A stretch of DNA of 64,000 nucleotides from the NCBI GenBank assembly GCA_019637615.1, contig JAHBVJ010000004.1, positions 248,001-312,000 of the forward strand, in the 5' to 3' direction. Positions 34,850 through 43,910 of the stretch are shown here, in pieces. The position numbers were made by a program, and so were the translations under genes. Below the pieces are notes generated by a model, which saw nothing but the letters and a program-made list of their open reading frames with translations, was not told the DNA's origin and did no database searches. Source of the stretch: Anaerolineae bacterium. GTDB taxonomy: Bacteria > Chloroflexota > Anaerolineae > Aggregatilineales > UBA2796. Within the stretch, counting starts at the first letter, position 1. The number at the start of each line of letters is the position of its first letter.

Positions 34850-34919
34850 AAGTGCTGAGTCCTTAGTGCTGAGTCAAGACAAGTTCGTCATCCGACTCAG
34901 CACTCGGTACTTAGCACTT
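34850..34919. repeat. AGTGCTNAGT repeat, inverted pair (copy 3)
   Basis: AAGTGCTGAGTCCTTAGTGC (34850-34869, continuing to 34875) is answered by its near reverse complement at 34894-34919. The two arms can form a 26-bp stem with a few mismatches and an 18-nt loop, directly after the stop of the hybrid gene. It could act as its terminator and is the most complete copy of the family. Confidence 0.7.
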
Positions 34920-34968
34920 GAGCATTTCATGTTCAACCGAATTTCTCTGAGCAATACGATCACGTATT

Positions 34969-35000
34969 GACTCAGCACTTGGCACTCCGCATTTAGCACT
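34969..35000. repeat. AGTGCTNAGT repeat, inverted orientation (copy 4)
   Basis: GACTCAGCACTTGGCACTCC followed by GCATTTAGCACT, reverse orientation relative to copy 1, 22 bp before the start of the next gene. Together with copy 3 it fills most of the 173-bp gap. Confidence 0.65.
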
Positions 35001-35021
35001 AGTTTAGAGGAGAGAGTTTCC

Positions 35022-35888
35022 ATGCAACGGATAGCATTGCTTGGACTTGGCATCATGGGGTCGGGGATCGGCGCTAATTTACTGAAGAACGGCTTTCCGC
35101 TCACCGTCTACAACCGCACGCCGGAGAAAGCGAAGGCGCTCGTGGAGCAAGGCGCGACACTGGCCTCGACGCCCCGTGAAGCCGCGCAAAACGCCGATGT
35201 GGTGATCAGCGTGGTAGGCGATGACGTAGCCTCACGCAGTGTGTGGATGGGCGATGATGGCGCGTTGGCGGGGGCAGCGCAGGGCACAATCCTGATCGAA
35301 TGCAGCACGCTCTCGCCGGACTGGGTGCGCGATCTTGCCGAATCCGCCACCGCGCAAGGCTGTCCATTCCTTGACGCGCCGATGACAGGCAGCCGCGAGG
35401 CCGCCGCTAATGCGCAACTCGTTCTGATCATTGGTGGCGAGGCAGACGCGCTCGAAAAAGTCCGTCCGGCGTTGGAAGCCATTAGTCAGACCATCGTCCA
35501 CATGGGGGGGACGGGCACGGGCGCGACATGGAAACTGATCAACAACATGATGACGGCGGTACACATCGCGGCACTGGCGGAAGGCTTGACGTTGGCGGAA
35601 AAAGCTGGCCTGAACATGCAGCAGGTGGCAAAGCTGATCCCGACCAGCGCGACGAGCAGCCCCAGCGTCAAAGGGAAAATGCCGCGTATGCTCGAACACC
35701 GCTACGGCGACACCGATTTTTCGCTGCGCTGGATGCAAAAGGATGTCAATTACGCGCTGGAATTGGGCGAAACGTTCGATGTCCCGCTGAAAACCGTCAA
35801 CGGGGCGTGGGCGATCTTCCAAGCGGCGCGTGAACAGGGCTTGCTGGATGTCGATTTCGCGGCAGTGATCGAAGCCCTGCGCAAATAA
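35022..35888 (+). CDS. 3-hydroxyisobutyrate dehydrogenase-family oxidoreductase
   Basis: 288-residue NAD(P)-dependent beta-hydroxyacid dehydrogenase. The N-terminal Rossmann motif is IALLGLGIMGSGIGANLLKNG. LIECSTLSPDW, FLDAPMTGSREAA and the catalytic Lys block GTGATWKLINNMM are all present. The branch resembles glyoxylate/succinic semialdehyde reductases (GLYR), but this cannot be decided by eye. GAGGAGA lies upstream of the ATG. The gene is flanked upstream by repeats. Confidence 0.92.
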   Translation: MQRIALLGLGIMGSGIGANLLKNGFPLTVYNRTPEKAKALVEQGATLASTPREAAQNADVVISVVGDDVASRSVWMGDDGALAGAAQGTILIECSTLSPDWVRDLAESATAQGCPFLDAPMTGSREAAANAQLVLIIGGEADALEKVRPALEAISQTIVHMGGTGTGATWKLINNMMTAVHIAALAEGLTLAEKAGLNMQQVAKLIPTSATSSPSVKGKMPRMLEHRYGDTDFSLRWMQKDVNYALELGETFDVPLKTVNGAWAIFQAAREQGLLDVDFAAVIEALRK

Positions 35889-35915
35889 CTACACCTCGCT
35901 GATCTCGTAGCGGGA

Positions 35916-36368
35916 TCAGGAAACCAAGTTGCGTCGAATCCGTTCAGCGAGGTCGTTCATGGCGACTTCGCCAACCCGCGCATCATCGGGGACGCCTAAC
36001 TGCTGGAAGATGCGCGGCCCTCTAAACTCGTCGGCTTGGTCGGGCATACGCGGGATGATGTGAAAATGCACATGCGGATGCCCTTCCGCCTCTGCGAACT
36101 GCACGACATACGTTTTCGCACAGCCAACCTCGTTTTTGAGGATGATCGATACCTGCCGGATCAGCTTGCCTAACTCGATGGCTTCCGCTTCGGTCATTTC
36201 ATCGACAGCGGCGATATGGCGGCGGCTCACCAGCACCAACCAGCCGAGCAGCGACGTATTGAAACTGTGGACAACATCCCAATAGGCGGTGCGGTGGATG
36301 CTGTCCCATAACGGCGCATTGCCCGCGTCACGTCGGGCGATAAGTTCACAGGTTACGCACTCGGTCAC
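35916..36368 (-). CDS. HIT-family protein
   Basis: 150-residue histidine-triad nucleotide hydrolase. The triad HPHVHFHIIPR is present. The N-terminal Cys pair CVTCELIARRD may bind zinc, as in some HIT proteins. Members hydrolyse AMP-linked or diadenosine substrates. It is the last gene of a minus-strand series. Confidence 0.9.
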   Translation of the reverse strand: MTECVTCELIARRDAGNAPLWDSIHRTAYWDVVHSFNTSLLGWLVLVSRRHIAAVDEMTEAEAIELGKLIRQVSIILKNEVGCAKTYVVQFAEAEGHPHVHFHIIPRMPDQADEFRGPRIFQQLGVPDDARVGEVAMNDLAERIRRNLVS

Positions 36369-36437
36369 TGGTCAATGTCCTCTACAATGGGCTGCGCAAC
36401 ACCTATTACACGCCTTCACGCGGTTTTTCTCGGCAGT

Positions 36438-36899
36438 TTACTTGAACAACCCGTCTGCCTTGCCCTGCGTGATGCTGTGGATGCAGTAGCCGTACAATGC
36501 ATCGTAGACGATCCACTCGGCACGGTTGAGTTCGTTGTCGTCTTTATAGCCAAGATGTCGGAATCCTTCGGCTACCGCTTTTAAGCCCGCGCCTTCCGGT
36601 TGCGACCACAAACTATTATCGGTGTCCGCACCATTGACGATCTTGCCGAGCAGCACCAAGGCGGGGTCTTCGGTGAGGTAATATTTCTTGAGAATTGCCT
36701 CAAACGAGCATTCGTTACCGTGATGCCCTAGCTCGACGTTGGGCACATCAAACGGAGTCGCACCCAGCCGTTCCGCTTCTGCCATCACCTGATCAGCAGG
36801 GACGAAGATAAATTCCGCGTTCTTATCGATAAAATTTCTGATCAGCCAAGGGCAAGCCACCCGATCAACTTTGACATGTTCCCGCGTAATCCATTTCAT
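36438..36899 (-). CDS. ChrB C-terminal-like (chromate resistance) domain protein
   Basis: 153 residues matching the C-terminal domain of ChrB: TREHVKVDRVACPWLIRNFI at the start, ATPFDVPNVELGHHGNECSF in the middle, and NGADTDNSLWSQPEGAGL. In full ChrB this domain sits behind an N-terminal DNA-binding half and regulates chromate transport. Here it stands alone with no chrA transporter nearby, so a chromate role is only a name by similarity. Conserved Cys and His suggest a metal or redox function. Confidence 0.8.
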   Translation of the reverse strand: MKWITREHVKVDRVACPWLIRNFIDKNAEFIFVPADQVMAEAERLGATPFDVPNVELGHHGNECSFEAILKKYYLTEDPALVLLGKIVNGADTDNSLWSQPEGAGLKAVAEGFRHLGYKDDNELNRAEWIVYDALYGYCIHSITQGKADGLFK

Positions 36900-36919
36900 T
36901 GTTCACCCTCCATGTTCCG

Positions 36920-38506
36920 TCAGTGGATGGTTTTGATCGTCAGGATGTCATGTTCGCCCAGATTGCCCTCACGGATGCCGATCCCGACGCGCAAGGTCAG
37001 CGTGTCGGTGGCGAGTTCACCGGGCAGCGGCAGCAGATGATAGGTGGTCGTTTCGCCGCTCTGCCAGTATTCCGGCGCGAATTTGTCGAAGGCGTTAGCG
37101 ACGACATTCCCTTGCGCATCTACCAGCATCACGCGCATCTGCATCTCGAAGGATGGCTTGTAGGCCAGCGTCCACGTTAACCGCACGCGCACCAGATCGC
37201 TCGGCTTCACTTCGTCCGCGATGCCAGCATCGGTGAGGACGAGATCGCGGCGCTGCGGGATCGTGCCGTTGAACACGACTTCGACAGGATGCGGATCGAG
37301 CGGCGTGAAATTCACCACGCGCTGATATACATCATAGCCATCGCCAAACACCTTAGCGTAGGTGGTGGGGAAGTTGCCCCACGCCACTTGCTGCGGTTCG
37401 CCCGTGATCACCACCACATCCGGCGCGTAACGGATGAAAAACGTCGGATCGCTGAGTGAACGATGGCTAGAAATTGGTTCGAGCGTGCTGCTCAGGTCGA
37501 TGAGAGGCCGATTAAGCGTATAGCCCTGTATGCCGAGATTCCCCGTCGCGATGGTCGTTTGTGGCGTGGTGTTATCCGCCAACCAAGCGATTGTTGGTGC
37601 TGGTGACGCTCCCAACAAATCGGTATACGCCACTAGCGTGACCACCGCTACATCCAGCACCAGCACTGCCATCCCAATACTGTGCGTCAGCCGTCGCAGC
37701 GAAACAAACGCCAGCAAGCCGGGCACGATGATCAACGTTGGCAACCGCATCGTCAGCGCCGAGATCGCCAGCAAGATCACACTCCATACCAGCAAAATCG
37801 CGTTCAACGGCTGGTCGCGGAGTGCGGATTTGTCGCCTAGCAGATAAATCGCCGCCGCGAGGATGAGAAGTGCAAACATCGTAGGCGTGTCTAGCGGGAT
37901 GAGCGCCCACCATCCGTTGGCGATTGTCATCACGTAGATGAACACCGCGCTGATTCCCGCCGTCGGGATCACGTATTGCCAGATATGCTGTGGCACGGTT
38001 TGCCATGCCCAGACTGCCACCAGCAGAGCGAGGATGATCGCCGCCGGATGCGCAGTGATCGCCAGACTCATCAGGATGCCCGCGATTTGCCAGCGTCCCT
38101 GCTTGGCGTAAAACACGCTTGCCAGCGCGAAGGCCAGCATCACACATTCTGGCAGCGACCGCACGGTACTCGCCGCCAGCAAAAATACGGCTCCCGTCCA
38201 AATATTATCGGTGATCCGCACGAGGAAGTAGGCCGCGCTCAAGCCTGCCAGCAAGCCCAACACTGCCATCGCGATGTCAGGCTTGCTGATGATGCTCAGG
38301 ACGATGGTGAGCAGCGTCGGCGTGAGGGGATAGGTGGCAGCTTGTGGATCAATGGTCGGGAAAACCGCCCCATGCCCGATGATCATCTCGCGGGAGGCGC
38401 TCAAGGTGAGCGTATTCGCGTCTGGCACGCTGTTGGTTTGCGCTACCCAGAGCGCTACAGCCGCCGCCACCATGATCAGCGCGAGAACTCGCTGCCACAA
38501 TTTCAT
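36920..38506 (-). CDS. Polytopic membrane protein, GT-C-like
   Basis: 528 residues. The first 330 are mostly membrane helices, about 9-10 by hydrophobicity, including TLLTIVLSIISKPDIAMAVL and LPTLIIVPGLLAFVSL. A soluble C-terminal domain of about 200 residues ends in a beta-rich stretch (VRLTWTLAYKPSFEMQMRVM, LPLPGELATDTLTLRVGIGI). The architecture recalls GT-C glycosyltransferases (dolichyl-phosphate mannosyltransferase-like), but the catalytic loop Asp cannot be fixed with confidence. It is followed after 20 bp by the ChrB-like gene on the same strand. Confidence 0.65.
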   Translation of the reverse strand: MKLWQRVLALIMVAAAVALWVAQTNSVPDANTLTLSASREMIIGHGAVFPTIDPQAATYPLTPTLLTIVLSIISKPDIAMAVLGLLAGLSAAYFLVRITDNIWTGAVFLLAASTVRSLPECVMLAFALASVFYAKQGRWQIAGILMSLAITAHPAAIILALLVAVWAWQTVPQHIWQYVIPTAGISAVFIYVMTIANGWWALIPLDTPTMFALLILAAAIYLLGDKSALRDQPLNAILLVWSVILLAISALTMRLPTLIIVPGLLAFVSLRRLTHSIGMAVLVLDVAVVTLVAYTDLLGASPAPTIAWLADNTTPQTTIATGNLGIQGYTLNRPLIDLSSTLEPISSHRSLSDPTFFIRYAPDVVVITGEPQQVAWGNFPTTYAKVFGDGYDVYQRVVNFTPLDPHPVEVVFNGTIPQRRDLVLTDAGIADEVKPSDLVRVRLTWTLAYKPSFEMQMRVMLVDAQGNVVANAFDKFAPEYWQSGETTTYHLLPLPGELATDTLTLRVGIGIREGNLGEHDILTIKTIH

Positions 38507-38540
38507 CAGGATTGCCTTACTGGAAAGCCGATACGAAACC

Positions 38541-39368
38541 CTAGCATAACACGGTTGTCGCAGCGAAGGGAATCATGATCCGCTGACGGTTGGCGAAGGT
38601 GCCAAGCTGCGTTACGCCCGCCCGCACCAAGATCGCCTCGATCTTATCCCGCGCATAGCCGACCTCATCGGGACGGTGGCAATCCGAGCTAAACGTCATC
38701 GGGATGCCGAGTTCGGCGGCCTTTTCCACCATCCGCGCCGTGGGGAACGGATCAATGGTCATCTTACGGTAGCCGGATGTGTTGACCTCGATCAGCGCGC
38801 CAGCCGCCGCGATTGCCGCCAATGCCTCATCTTGCACATCCGGCAGATCGGCGGGGAAGGGCTGCGGCGCGTAGGCGAGGATGGCGCTGGTATGCGCGAG
38901 GATGTCGAACAGACCAGACTGCGCCGATTTCGCGACCAGCCGATAGTATTCGCGGTACACGTCCAACGCCTTGACGCCGCTTGTCCAGCGCGAACGCTCG
39001 AATACGTTGATCTTGGACACATGATGCACGGAGCCGATTACGTAATCGAAGGGATATTTCTCGAATACCTTCGCATACGTCTCGTCCATGTCCTCGATAT
39101 AATCCGACTCGATGCCAAGCCGCACGGCGATCTGCCCCGCGTACTTGTCCTTGAGCCGTAGGACTTCTTCGACATAGCCATCCAGCTCATTTTTCGCCAT
39201 CGCGATAGTCGGCAGCGGATCGTTGCCGTCCATCCAATAGATTGGCGCGTGGTCAGAAATCCCGATTTCCGTTAAGCCCTTGTTGATGCCTGCCTTGATG
39301 TAGTCTTCGATATTGCCTTGGGCGTGCCCGCATCGGTAGTGATGCGAATGATAGTCGATCGTGATCAT
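38541..39368 (-). CDS. PHP-domain histidinol-phosphatase-like hydrolase
   Basis: 275 residues of the HisJ/HisK type. Metal-binding motifs: ITIDYHSHHYRCGHAQG at the N-terminus, GISDHAPIYW, and GSVHHVSK later; FSSDCHRPDEVG near the C-terminus carries the last ligands. The DYIKAGINKGLTEIGISDHA spacing is typical of histidinol-phosphatase (histidine biosynthesis step 8). No other his gene is nearby, so the enzyme may instead act on another phosphate ester. Confidence 0.87.
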   Translation of the reverse strand: MITIDYHSHHYRCGHAQGNIEDYIKAGINKGLTEIGISDHAPIYWMDGNDPLPTIAMAKNELDGYVEEVLRLKDKYAGQIAVRLGIESDYIEDMDETYAKVFEKYPFDYVIGSVHHVSKINVFERSRWTSGVKALDVYREYYRLVAKSAQSGLFDILAHTSAILAYAPQPFPADLPDVQDEALAAIAAAGALIEVNTSGYRKMTIDPFPTARMVEKAAELGIPMTFSSDCHRPDEVGYARDKIEAILVRAGVTQLGTFANRQRIMIPFAATTVLC

Positions 39369-39511
39369 GCGTGGTTCCTATACGTATTGCAAGACGCTTC
39401 ATTTTACAACACATTGATGAAGAGCCGAAGATTCAAATACAACTCGAATAGACGATTTGTTATACTATGCGCCATAATTCCTACTGTGCCACCCTTGAAA
39501 GCGCAGCTTTT

Positions 39512-40867
39512 ATGCCTGACACGACTTATTTACTCACCAACGCTACGCTCGTCAATTGGAGTCCACGCCAGCTAGATACTGAGCAAGCTGTTCTAGTGCG
39601 TGGCGACCGGATCGCGGATATTGGCGCGACGGATGCCCTCAGCGCGAAGTATCCCGACGCGGAACGCTACGATGCGAAGGGACGGCTGCTGCTCCCCGGC
39701 AACATCTGTGCCCACACGCATTTTTACGGCGCGTTTGCGCGCGGCTTGGCGATCCCCGGCCCCGCGCCGAAGGATTTCCCCGAAATTTTGCGGCGCTTAT
39801 GGTGGCCTCTAGATCGCTCATTGACGCTGGAAGATGTCCGTCACTCCGCGCTGGTGTGTCTGGTAGACGCGATCAAGCACGGCACGACCACCCTGATCGA
39901 TCATCATGCCAGCCCCAACGCCATCGATGGCAGTCTGAGCATCATCGCGGAAGCCGTCGAACAAGCCGGACTGCGTGCGGTGCTGTGCTACGAGGTCACC
40001 GACCGTGACGGCGAAGCCAAGGCCAAGGCGGGCATCGCGGAAAATATGCGCTTTATGAAGGCGTCCGAACGTCATCCAACGGTGCGCGGAACGTTCGGGA
40101 TGCACGCCAGCCTGACGCTCTCAGAAGAAACGCTCAAGGCCAGCGTGAAGGCGAATCCGACGGGTGGTTTTCATATCCACGTGGCGGAACACGAAGCGGA
40201 CGAGGAAGATAGCCTTCAGCGCTACGGATTGCGCGTCATCGAGCGGCTGCACAAAGCGGGCATCCTGAACGAGCGCACCATTTTGGCGCATGGCATTCAC
40301 ATCGATCCGTGGGAAATGGAAATTGTGCGCGATTCCCGCGCGTGGGTCACGCATCAACCGCGCTCCAACATGAACAATGGCGTCGGCGCGGCGGCGATTG
40401 ATACCATGCTGCGCGGTGGGATCAAGTTGTGCTTAGGCAATGATGGCTTCAGCAACAATATGTGGGCGGAATGGAAAGCTGCTTATTTGCTGCACAAAGT
40501 CGCCAAGCGTGATCCACGCGCGGCAAATGGTGATCATATCGTGAAGATGGCGGCTGAAAATAATGCTAAACTGACACAGCAATTCTTCCCGGATACGCAA
40601 GTAGGCACGTTGGCGGTTGGCGCGGCAGCCGATATGATGTTGGTGGAATATCACCCGTACACGCCGCTGGTCGGGGGTAACCTGCCATGGCACGTTATCT
40701 TTGGGTTTGAAGCATCGATGGTGCGGGCGACGATCTGCGCCGGTGAGATCCTGATGTGGGAAAACCAATTGCGCACCTTGGACGAGGCAGCTATCGCCGC
40801 CGAAGCCAAGGCACAGGTGCCTGCGGTCTGGGAAAGGTATCGCGAGTTCGCGACGTCTGTATTATAG
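39512..40867 (+). CDS. ssnA: Amidohydrolase, SsnA/chlorohydrolase-like
   Basis: 451 residues. The ATG at 39512 is chosen because TATACT, a probable -10, ends exactly before the earlier ATG at 39467. Metal motifs are HTHFYG (NICAHTHFYG), the HIHVAEH block, the ILAHGIHIDP His and LCLGNDGFSNN with the catalytic Asp. The amidohydrolase family deaminates or dechlorinates purine-like and triazine-like substrates; SsnA itself has no firm role. The next gene begins 10 bp later, so it may be the first gene of the F420 operon, or just share its transcript. Confidence 0.87.
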   Translation: MPDTTYLLTNATLVNWSPRQLDTEQAVLVRGDRIADIGATDALSAKYPDAERYDAKGRLLLPGNICAHTHFYGAFARGLAIPGPAPKDFPEILRRLWWPLDRSLTLEDVRHSALVCLVDAIKHGTTTLIDHHASPNAIDGSLSIIAEAVEQAGLRAVLCYEVTDRDGEAKAKAGIAENMRFMKASERHPTVRGTFGMHASLTLSEETLKASVKANPTGGFHIHVAEHEADEEDSLQRYGLRVIERLHKAGILNERTILAHGIHIDPWEMEIVRDSRAWVTHQPRSNMNNGVGAAAIDTMLRGGIKLCLGNDGFSNNMWAEWKAAYLLHKVAKRDPRAANGDHIVKMAAENNAKLTQQFFPDTQVGTLAVGAAADMMLVEYHPYTPLVGGNLPWHVIFGFEASMVRATICAGEILMWENQLRTLDEAAIAAEAKAQVPAVWERYREFATSVL

Positions 40868-40876
40868 GAGTTTGTC

Positions 40877-41557
40877 GTGGTTGAACATACACTGGTGACG
40901 ATTGGCATCATTGGGGGAACAGGCAAAGAAGGTTCTGGTCTCGCTGCCAGATGGGCGCGCAGCGGTTATCGAGTGATCATCGGTTCGCGGGAAGCCGCCA
41001 AAGCCGAGGCCAAAGTCGCGGAAATGAACGCGGAATTAGGCAGCGCGGTCTTGGTCGGTGCGGACAACCTGAGCGCCGTGCAGCAAGCCGATATTGTGGT
41101 GCTCACCGTGCCCTACGACGCCCACGCCAGAACGTTGGAAGGCTTGAAAGATGCGTTGCAAGGCAAAGTGGTGGTCGATGTCACCGTGCCACTTAAACCG
41201 CCCGCCGTCCGCACAGTCAACATCCCGCCCGGACAATCGGCCTGCATGGAAGCCCAAGCCCTGCTCGGCTCCGGCGTGAAAGTGGTCGCCGCGTTTCAAA
41301 ATGTGAGCAATACCCACCTGCAAGACGATGAAGAACACGTCGATTGCGATGTGCTGGTGTGCGGGGATGACGCGCAGGCCAAAGAAGACGTGATTCAGTT
41401 GGCAGTCGCCGCCGGAATGCGCGGAATCGATGCTGGCCCGCTGCAAAATGCCATCGCCATCGAGTCGCTCACGCCAGTCATTCTGTACATCAACCGCAAA
41501 TATAAAGTGAAGGGCGCGGGCATCGTGATCACGGGTCTCGAACAGGGGAAAGCGTGA
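40877..41557 (+). CDS. npdG: NADPH:F420 oxidoreductase
   Basis: 226 residues (GTG start, TAGGAG upstream). It transfers hydride between F420 and NADP. N-terminal Rossmann GIIGGTGKEGSGLAARWA and VIIGSREAAKA, where the Arg after the second strand sits in the position that contacts the NADP 2'-phosphate in this family. Also VVDVTVPLKPPAVRTVNIP and VVAAFQNVSNTHLQDD, the F420-binding half, then MRGIDAGPLQNAIAIESLTP. All are characteristic of NpdG/Fno. It opens the cof cluster and its stop overlaps cofE by 4 bp. Confidence 0.93.
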   Translation: MVEHTLVTIGIIGGTGKEGSGLAARWARSGYRVIIGSREAAKAEAKVAEMNAELGSAVLVGADNLSAVQQADIVVLTVPYDAHARTLEGLKDALQGKVVVDVTVPLKPPAVRTVNIPPGQSACMEAQALLGSGVKVVAAFQNVSNTHLQDDEEHVDCDVLVCGDDAQAKEDVIQLAVAAGMRGIDAGPLQNAIAIESLTPVILYINRKYKVKGAGIVITGLEQGKA

Positions 41558-42321
41558 TAGCGCCACACATTACGATCCAATCGCTGCCGGGGATTCCGCT
41601 CATCCAAGCGGGGGATGACCTCGCCGCCATGATTTTGGAAGCGGTCGCCCGACTCAATCTTCGCCTTCAAGATGATGACGTACTGGTCGTCACTTCCAAG
41701 ATCGTCTCGAAGTCGGAAGGGCGTCGGCTCGATCTGCGCACGATCACACCTTCTGCGCGTGCTGAGGAAATCGCCCAACAGACGGGTAAAGACTCACGGT
41801 TGGTCGAAGTGCTGCTCGGAGAAGCCGCCGAAATCTCGCGGATGCGCCCCGGCTCGATCATCACACGGCATAAGCTCGGTTTCATCTCTGCCAACGCGGG
41901 CATCGACCATTCCAACGTCGGCACGGAAGGCGATGACTGGATTTTGCTGCTGCCTGTCGATCCCGATGCGTCGGCGCGGCGGCTGCGGGAAGCGTTGTTC
42001 AAGGCGACAGGCGCGCAAGTCGGCATCGTGATCAGCGATACGCACGGACGCCCGTTCCGGCTCGGCAACATGGGCACGGCGGTTGGCGTGGCAGGTTTCG
42101 CCGCGCTGGTTGATCTGCGCGGTCAGCCGGATTTGTTCAACCGAAAATTACAGTACACCGATATTGGCTTTGCCGATGAATTAGCGGCGGCAGCGGATTT
42201 GCTCAGCGGGCAGGCCAACGAAGGCTTACCCGTCACGCTGATTCGCGGGCTGCGCTTGCCGCCGGGAGATGGCAAGGCCACCGATTTGAACCGCCCGCCG
42301 GAAACAAGCATGTTCCGGTAA
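41554..42321 (+). CDS. cofE: Coenzyme F420-0:L-glutamate ligase
   Basis: 255 residues; adds gamma-linked Glu to F420-0 using GTP. GTG start inside the npdG end (4-bp overlap). Family blocks: LPGIPLIQAGDDLAAMI, DVLVVTSKIVSKSEGR, ITRHKLGFISANAGIDHSNV, IVISDTHGRPFRLGNMGTAV and the C-terminal GLPVTLIRGLRLPPGDGKA. Length matches archaeal CofE and the N-terminal half of mycobacterial FbiB; the nitroreductase half of FbiB is encoded by the next gene. Confidence 0.95.
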   Translation: MIAPHITIQSLPGIPLIQAGDDLAAMILEAVARLNLRLQDDDVLVVTSKIVSKSEGRRLDLRTITPSARAEEIAQQTGKDSRLVEVLLGEAAEISRMRPGSIITRHKLGFISANAGIDHSNVGTEGDDWILLLPVDPDASARRLREALFKATGAQVGIVISDTHGRPFRLGNMGTAVGVAGFAALVDLRGQPDLFNRKLQYTDIGFADELAAAADLLSGQANEGLPVTLIRGLRLPPGDGKATDLNRPPETSMFR

Positions 42322-42342
42322 TGGGTAACAGAAATTTGACGC

Positions 42343-42945
42343 ATGAACGATGATTTTTATCGGGTTGTGCTCGGCAGACGGTCGGTACGGCGCTATCTAG
42401 ATCGACCAGTGCCGAAGGAAATCCTTGAACATATCCTGACGGCGGCAGTCTGGTCGCCCTCGGCGCATAATCGGCAGCCGTGGCGGTTCGCGGTGGTCAC
42501 TGCGCCGGAAACACGCCAGCGGTTAGCGACGGCGATGGGCACGCGGCTGCGGGCGGATTTGACGGCGGATCATGCGCCAGCGGATGTGATCGAAAAAGAT
42601 GTCAGCCGTTCCTTCAGCCGGATCAGCAAGTCGCCCGCGTTGATCTTAGTCGCCTTGAGCATGGCGGACATGGATCGCTATCCGGATGAAAAGCGGTCGC
42701 GCAACGAATATTTGATGGCTGTACAAAGTACGGCGATGGCTGTACAGAATTTGCTGCTGGCGGCACACGCAGAGGGGTTAGGCGCGTGTTGGATGTGTGC
42801 GCCGCTGTTTTGTCCTGACGTGGTCAGCGCTGAACTCTCATTGCCCACCGATTGGCAACCGCAAGCCTTGATCACGCTCGGCTATCCCGCCGAAACGAAA
42901 ACATCGACTCGCGTAGAATTGGAAACCCGCATACTATGGCGCTAA
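42343..42945 (+). CDS. FMN nitroreductase, probable dehydro-F420-0 reductase (FbiB C-terminal-like)
   Basis: 200 residues of the nitroreductase fold. RRSVRRYLDRPVPKEILEHI and WSPSAHNRQPWRF are the FMN-binding start, SPALILVALS is the central strand, and NEYLMAVQSTAMAVQNLLLA and LGACWMCAPLFCP complete the site. In mycobacterial FbiB an FMN domain of this type, fused to the ligase, reduces dehydro-F420-0. Here the domain stands as its own gene exactly between cofE and cofD, which strongly suggests the same step. This points to the phosphoenolpyruvate-based F420 route. Confidence 0.85.
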   Translation: MNDDFYRVVLGRRSVRRYLDRPVPKEILEHILTAAVWSPSAHNRQPWRFAVVTAPETRQRLATAMGTRLRADLTADHAPADVIEKDVSRSFSRISKSPALILVALSMADMDRYPDEKRSRNEYLMAVQSTAMAVQNLLLAAHAEGLGACWMCAPLFCPDVVSAELSLPTDWQPQALITLGYPAETKTSTRVELETRILWR

Positions 42946-43910
42946 ACACAATGACAGATGATTCAGCCTTTGCTAATGAGCGTGTAGTCGCCTTGGCGGG
43001 CGGTGTTGGTGGGGCAAAGCTCGCGGATGGCTTGGCGCGCGTGCTGCCACCGGGCGCGTTGACGGTGATCGTCAACACGGGCGATGATTTTACCCACTAT
43101 GGGCTGCACGTTTCACCCGATCTCGACACGGTGATGTATACGCTGGCGGGGATCGCGCATCCGGTCAACGGTTGGGGCTTGGCGGATGATACGCGCCAGA
43201 TGATCGAGATGATGAAGCGCTACGGCGATGAAGCGTGGTTCGGGTTGGGCGACCGCGATCTCGCCACCAACTTGCTGCGCACGCACGCGCTCGCCAACGG
43301 TTGGTCACTCAGCCAGATCACGCATGATCTCGCCAGTCGCCTCGGCGTCACCTCCCATCTGTTACCAATGAGTGATATGTCTGTAGCAACAAATGTTGAT
43401 ACGATTGAGATGGGAATCTTAAAATTTCAGGAATATTTCGTGCGCCACCGATGGCAACCTGTGGTAAAAAGAGTATTGTATGAAGGGGCTGAGTCTGCTT
43501 ACCCCGCACCGGGCGTGAAAGAAGCCCTTGAAACAGCGACTATGATCGTCATTTGCCCATCGAACCCGGTATTGTCGGTGGAGCCAATTTTGCGTGTACA
43601 GGGGATGCGGGCGGCCTTGGAAGCGCGCACTGTCCCGTGTGTCGTGGTCAGTCCGATCGTGGCGGGGGCAGCGCTCAAAGGGCCAGCCGCCAAGTTGATG
43701 GCGGAACTGGATTTGGAACCCTCCGTAATAGGTATTGCCGACTATTATGGTAGGCTGATTGATGGCATTGTTATTGATAATGAAGATAGTGCAAGTTCAC
43801 AACACATCAAACAACCCAGTCTGGCGTCTAATATAGTAATGCGTGAGGTAACAGATCGCGTCCGGGTGGCGCGTGAAGTGTTGGCATGGAACAAGGAGTT
43901 AATGCGATGA
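42936..43910 (+). CDS. cofD: 2-phospho-L-lactate / PEP transferase CofD (FbiA)
   Basis: 324 residues; joins the activated phospho-acid with FO to give F420-0 or dehydro-F420-0. The start at 42936 overlaps the nitroreductase end by 10 bp; a second Met at 42951 is possible. Blocks: VVALAGGVGGAKLADGLARV, VIVNTGDDFTHYGLHVSPDL, TRQMIEMMKRYGDEAWFGLG, LPMSDMSVATNV, ICPSNPVLSVEPIL and VSPIVAGAALKGPAAKLM. The last third, from about 43370, has more AT-rich codons. It overlaps cofC by 4 bp. Confidence 0.95.
   Translation: MALNTMTDDSAFANERVVALAGGVGGAKLADGLARVLPPGALTVIVNTGDDFTHYGLHVSPDLDTVMYTLAGIAHPVNGWGLADDTRQMIEMMKRYGDEAWFGLGDRDLATNLLRTHALANGWSLSQITHDLASRLGVTSHLLPMSDMSVATNVDTIEMGILKFQEYFVRHRWQPVVKRVLYEGAESAYPAPGVKEALETATMIVICPSNPVLSVEPILRVQGMRAALEARTVPCVVVSPIVAGAALKGPAAKLMAELDLEPSVIGIADYYGRLIDGIVIDNEDSASSQHIKQPSLASNIVMREVTDRVRVAREVLAWNKELMR

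Noticed and set aside
36438..36899. Chromate resistance operon
   Set aside because: Only a ChrB-like C-terminal domain is present; no ChrA transporter or N-terminal regulator half.
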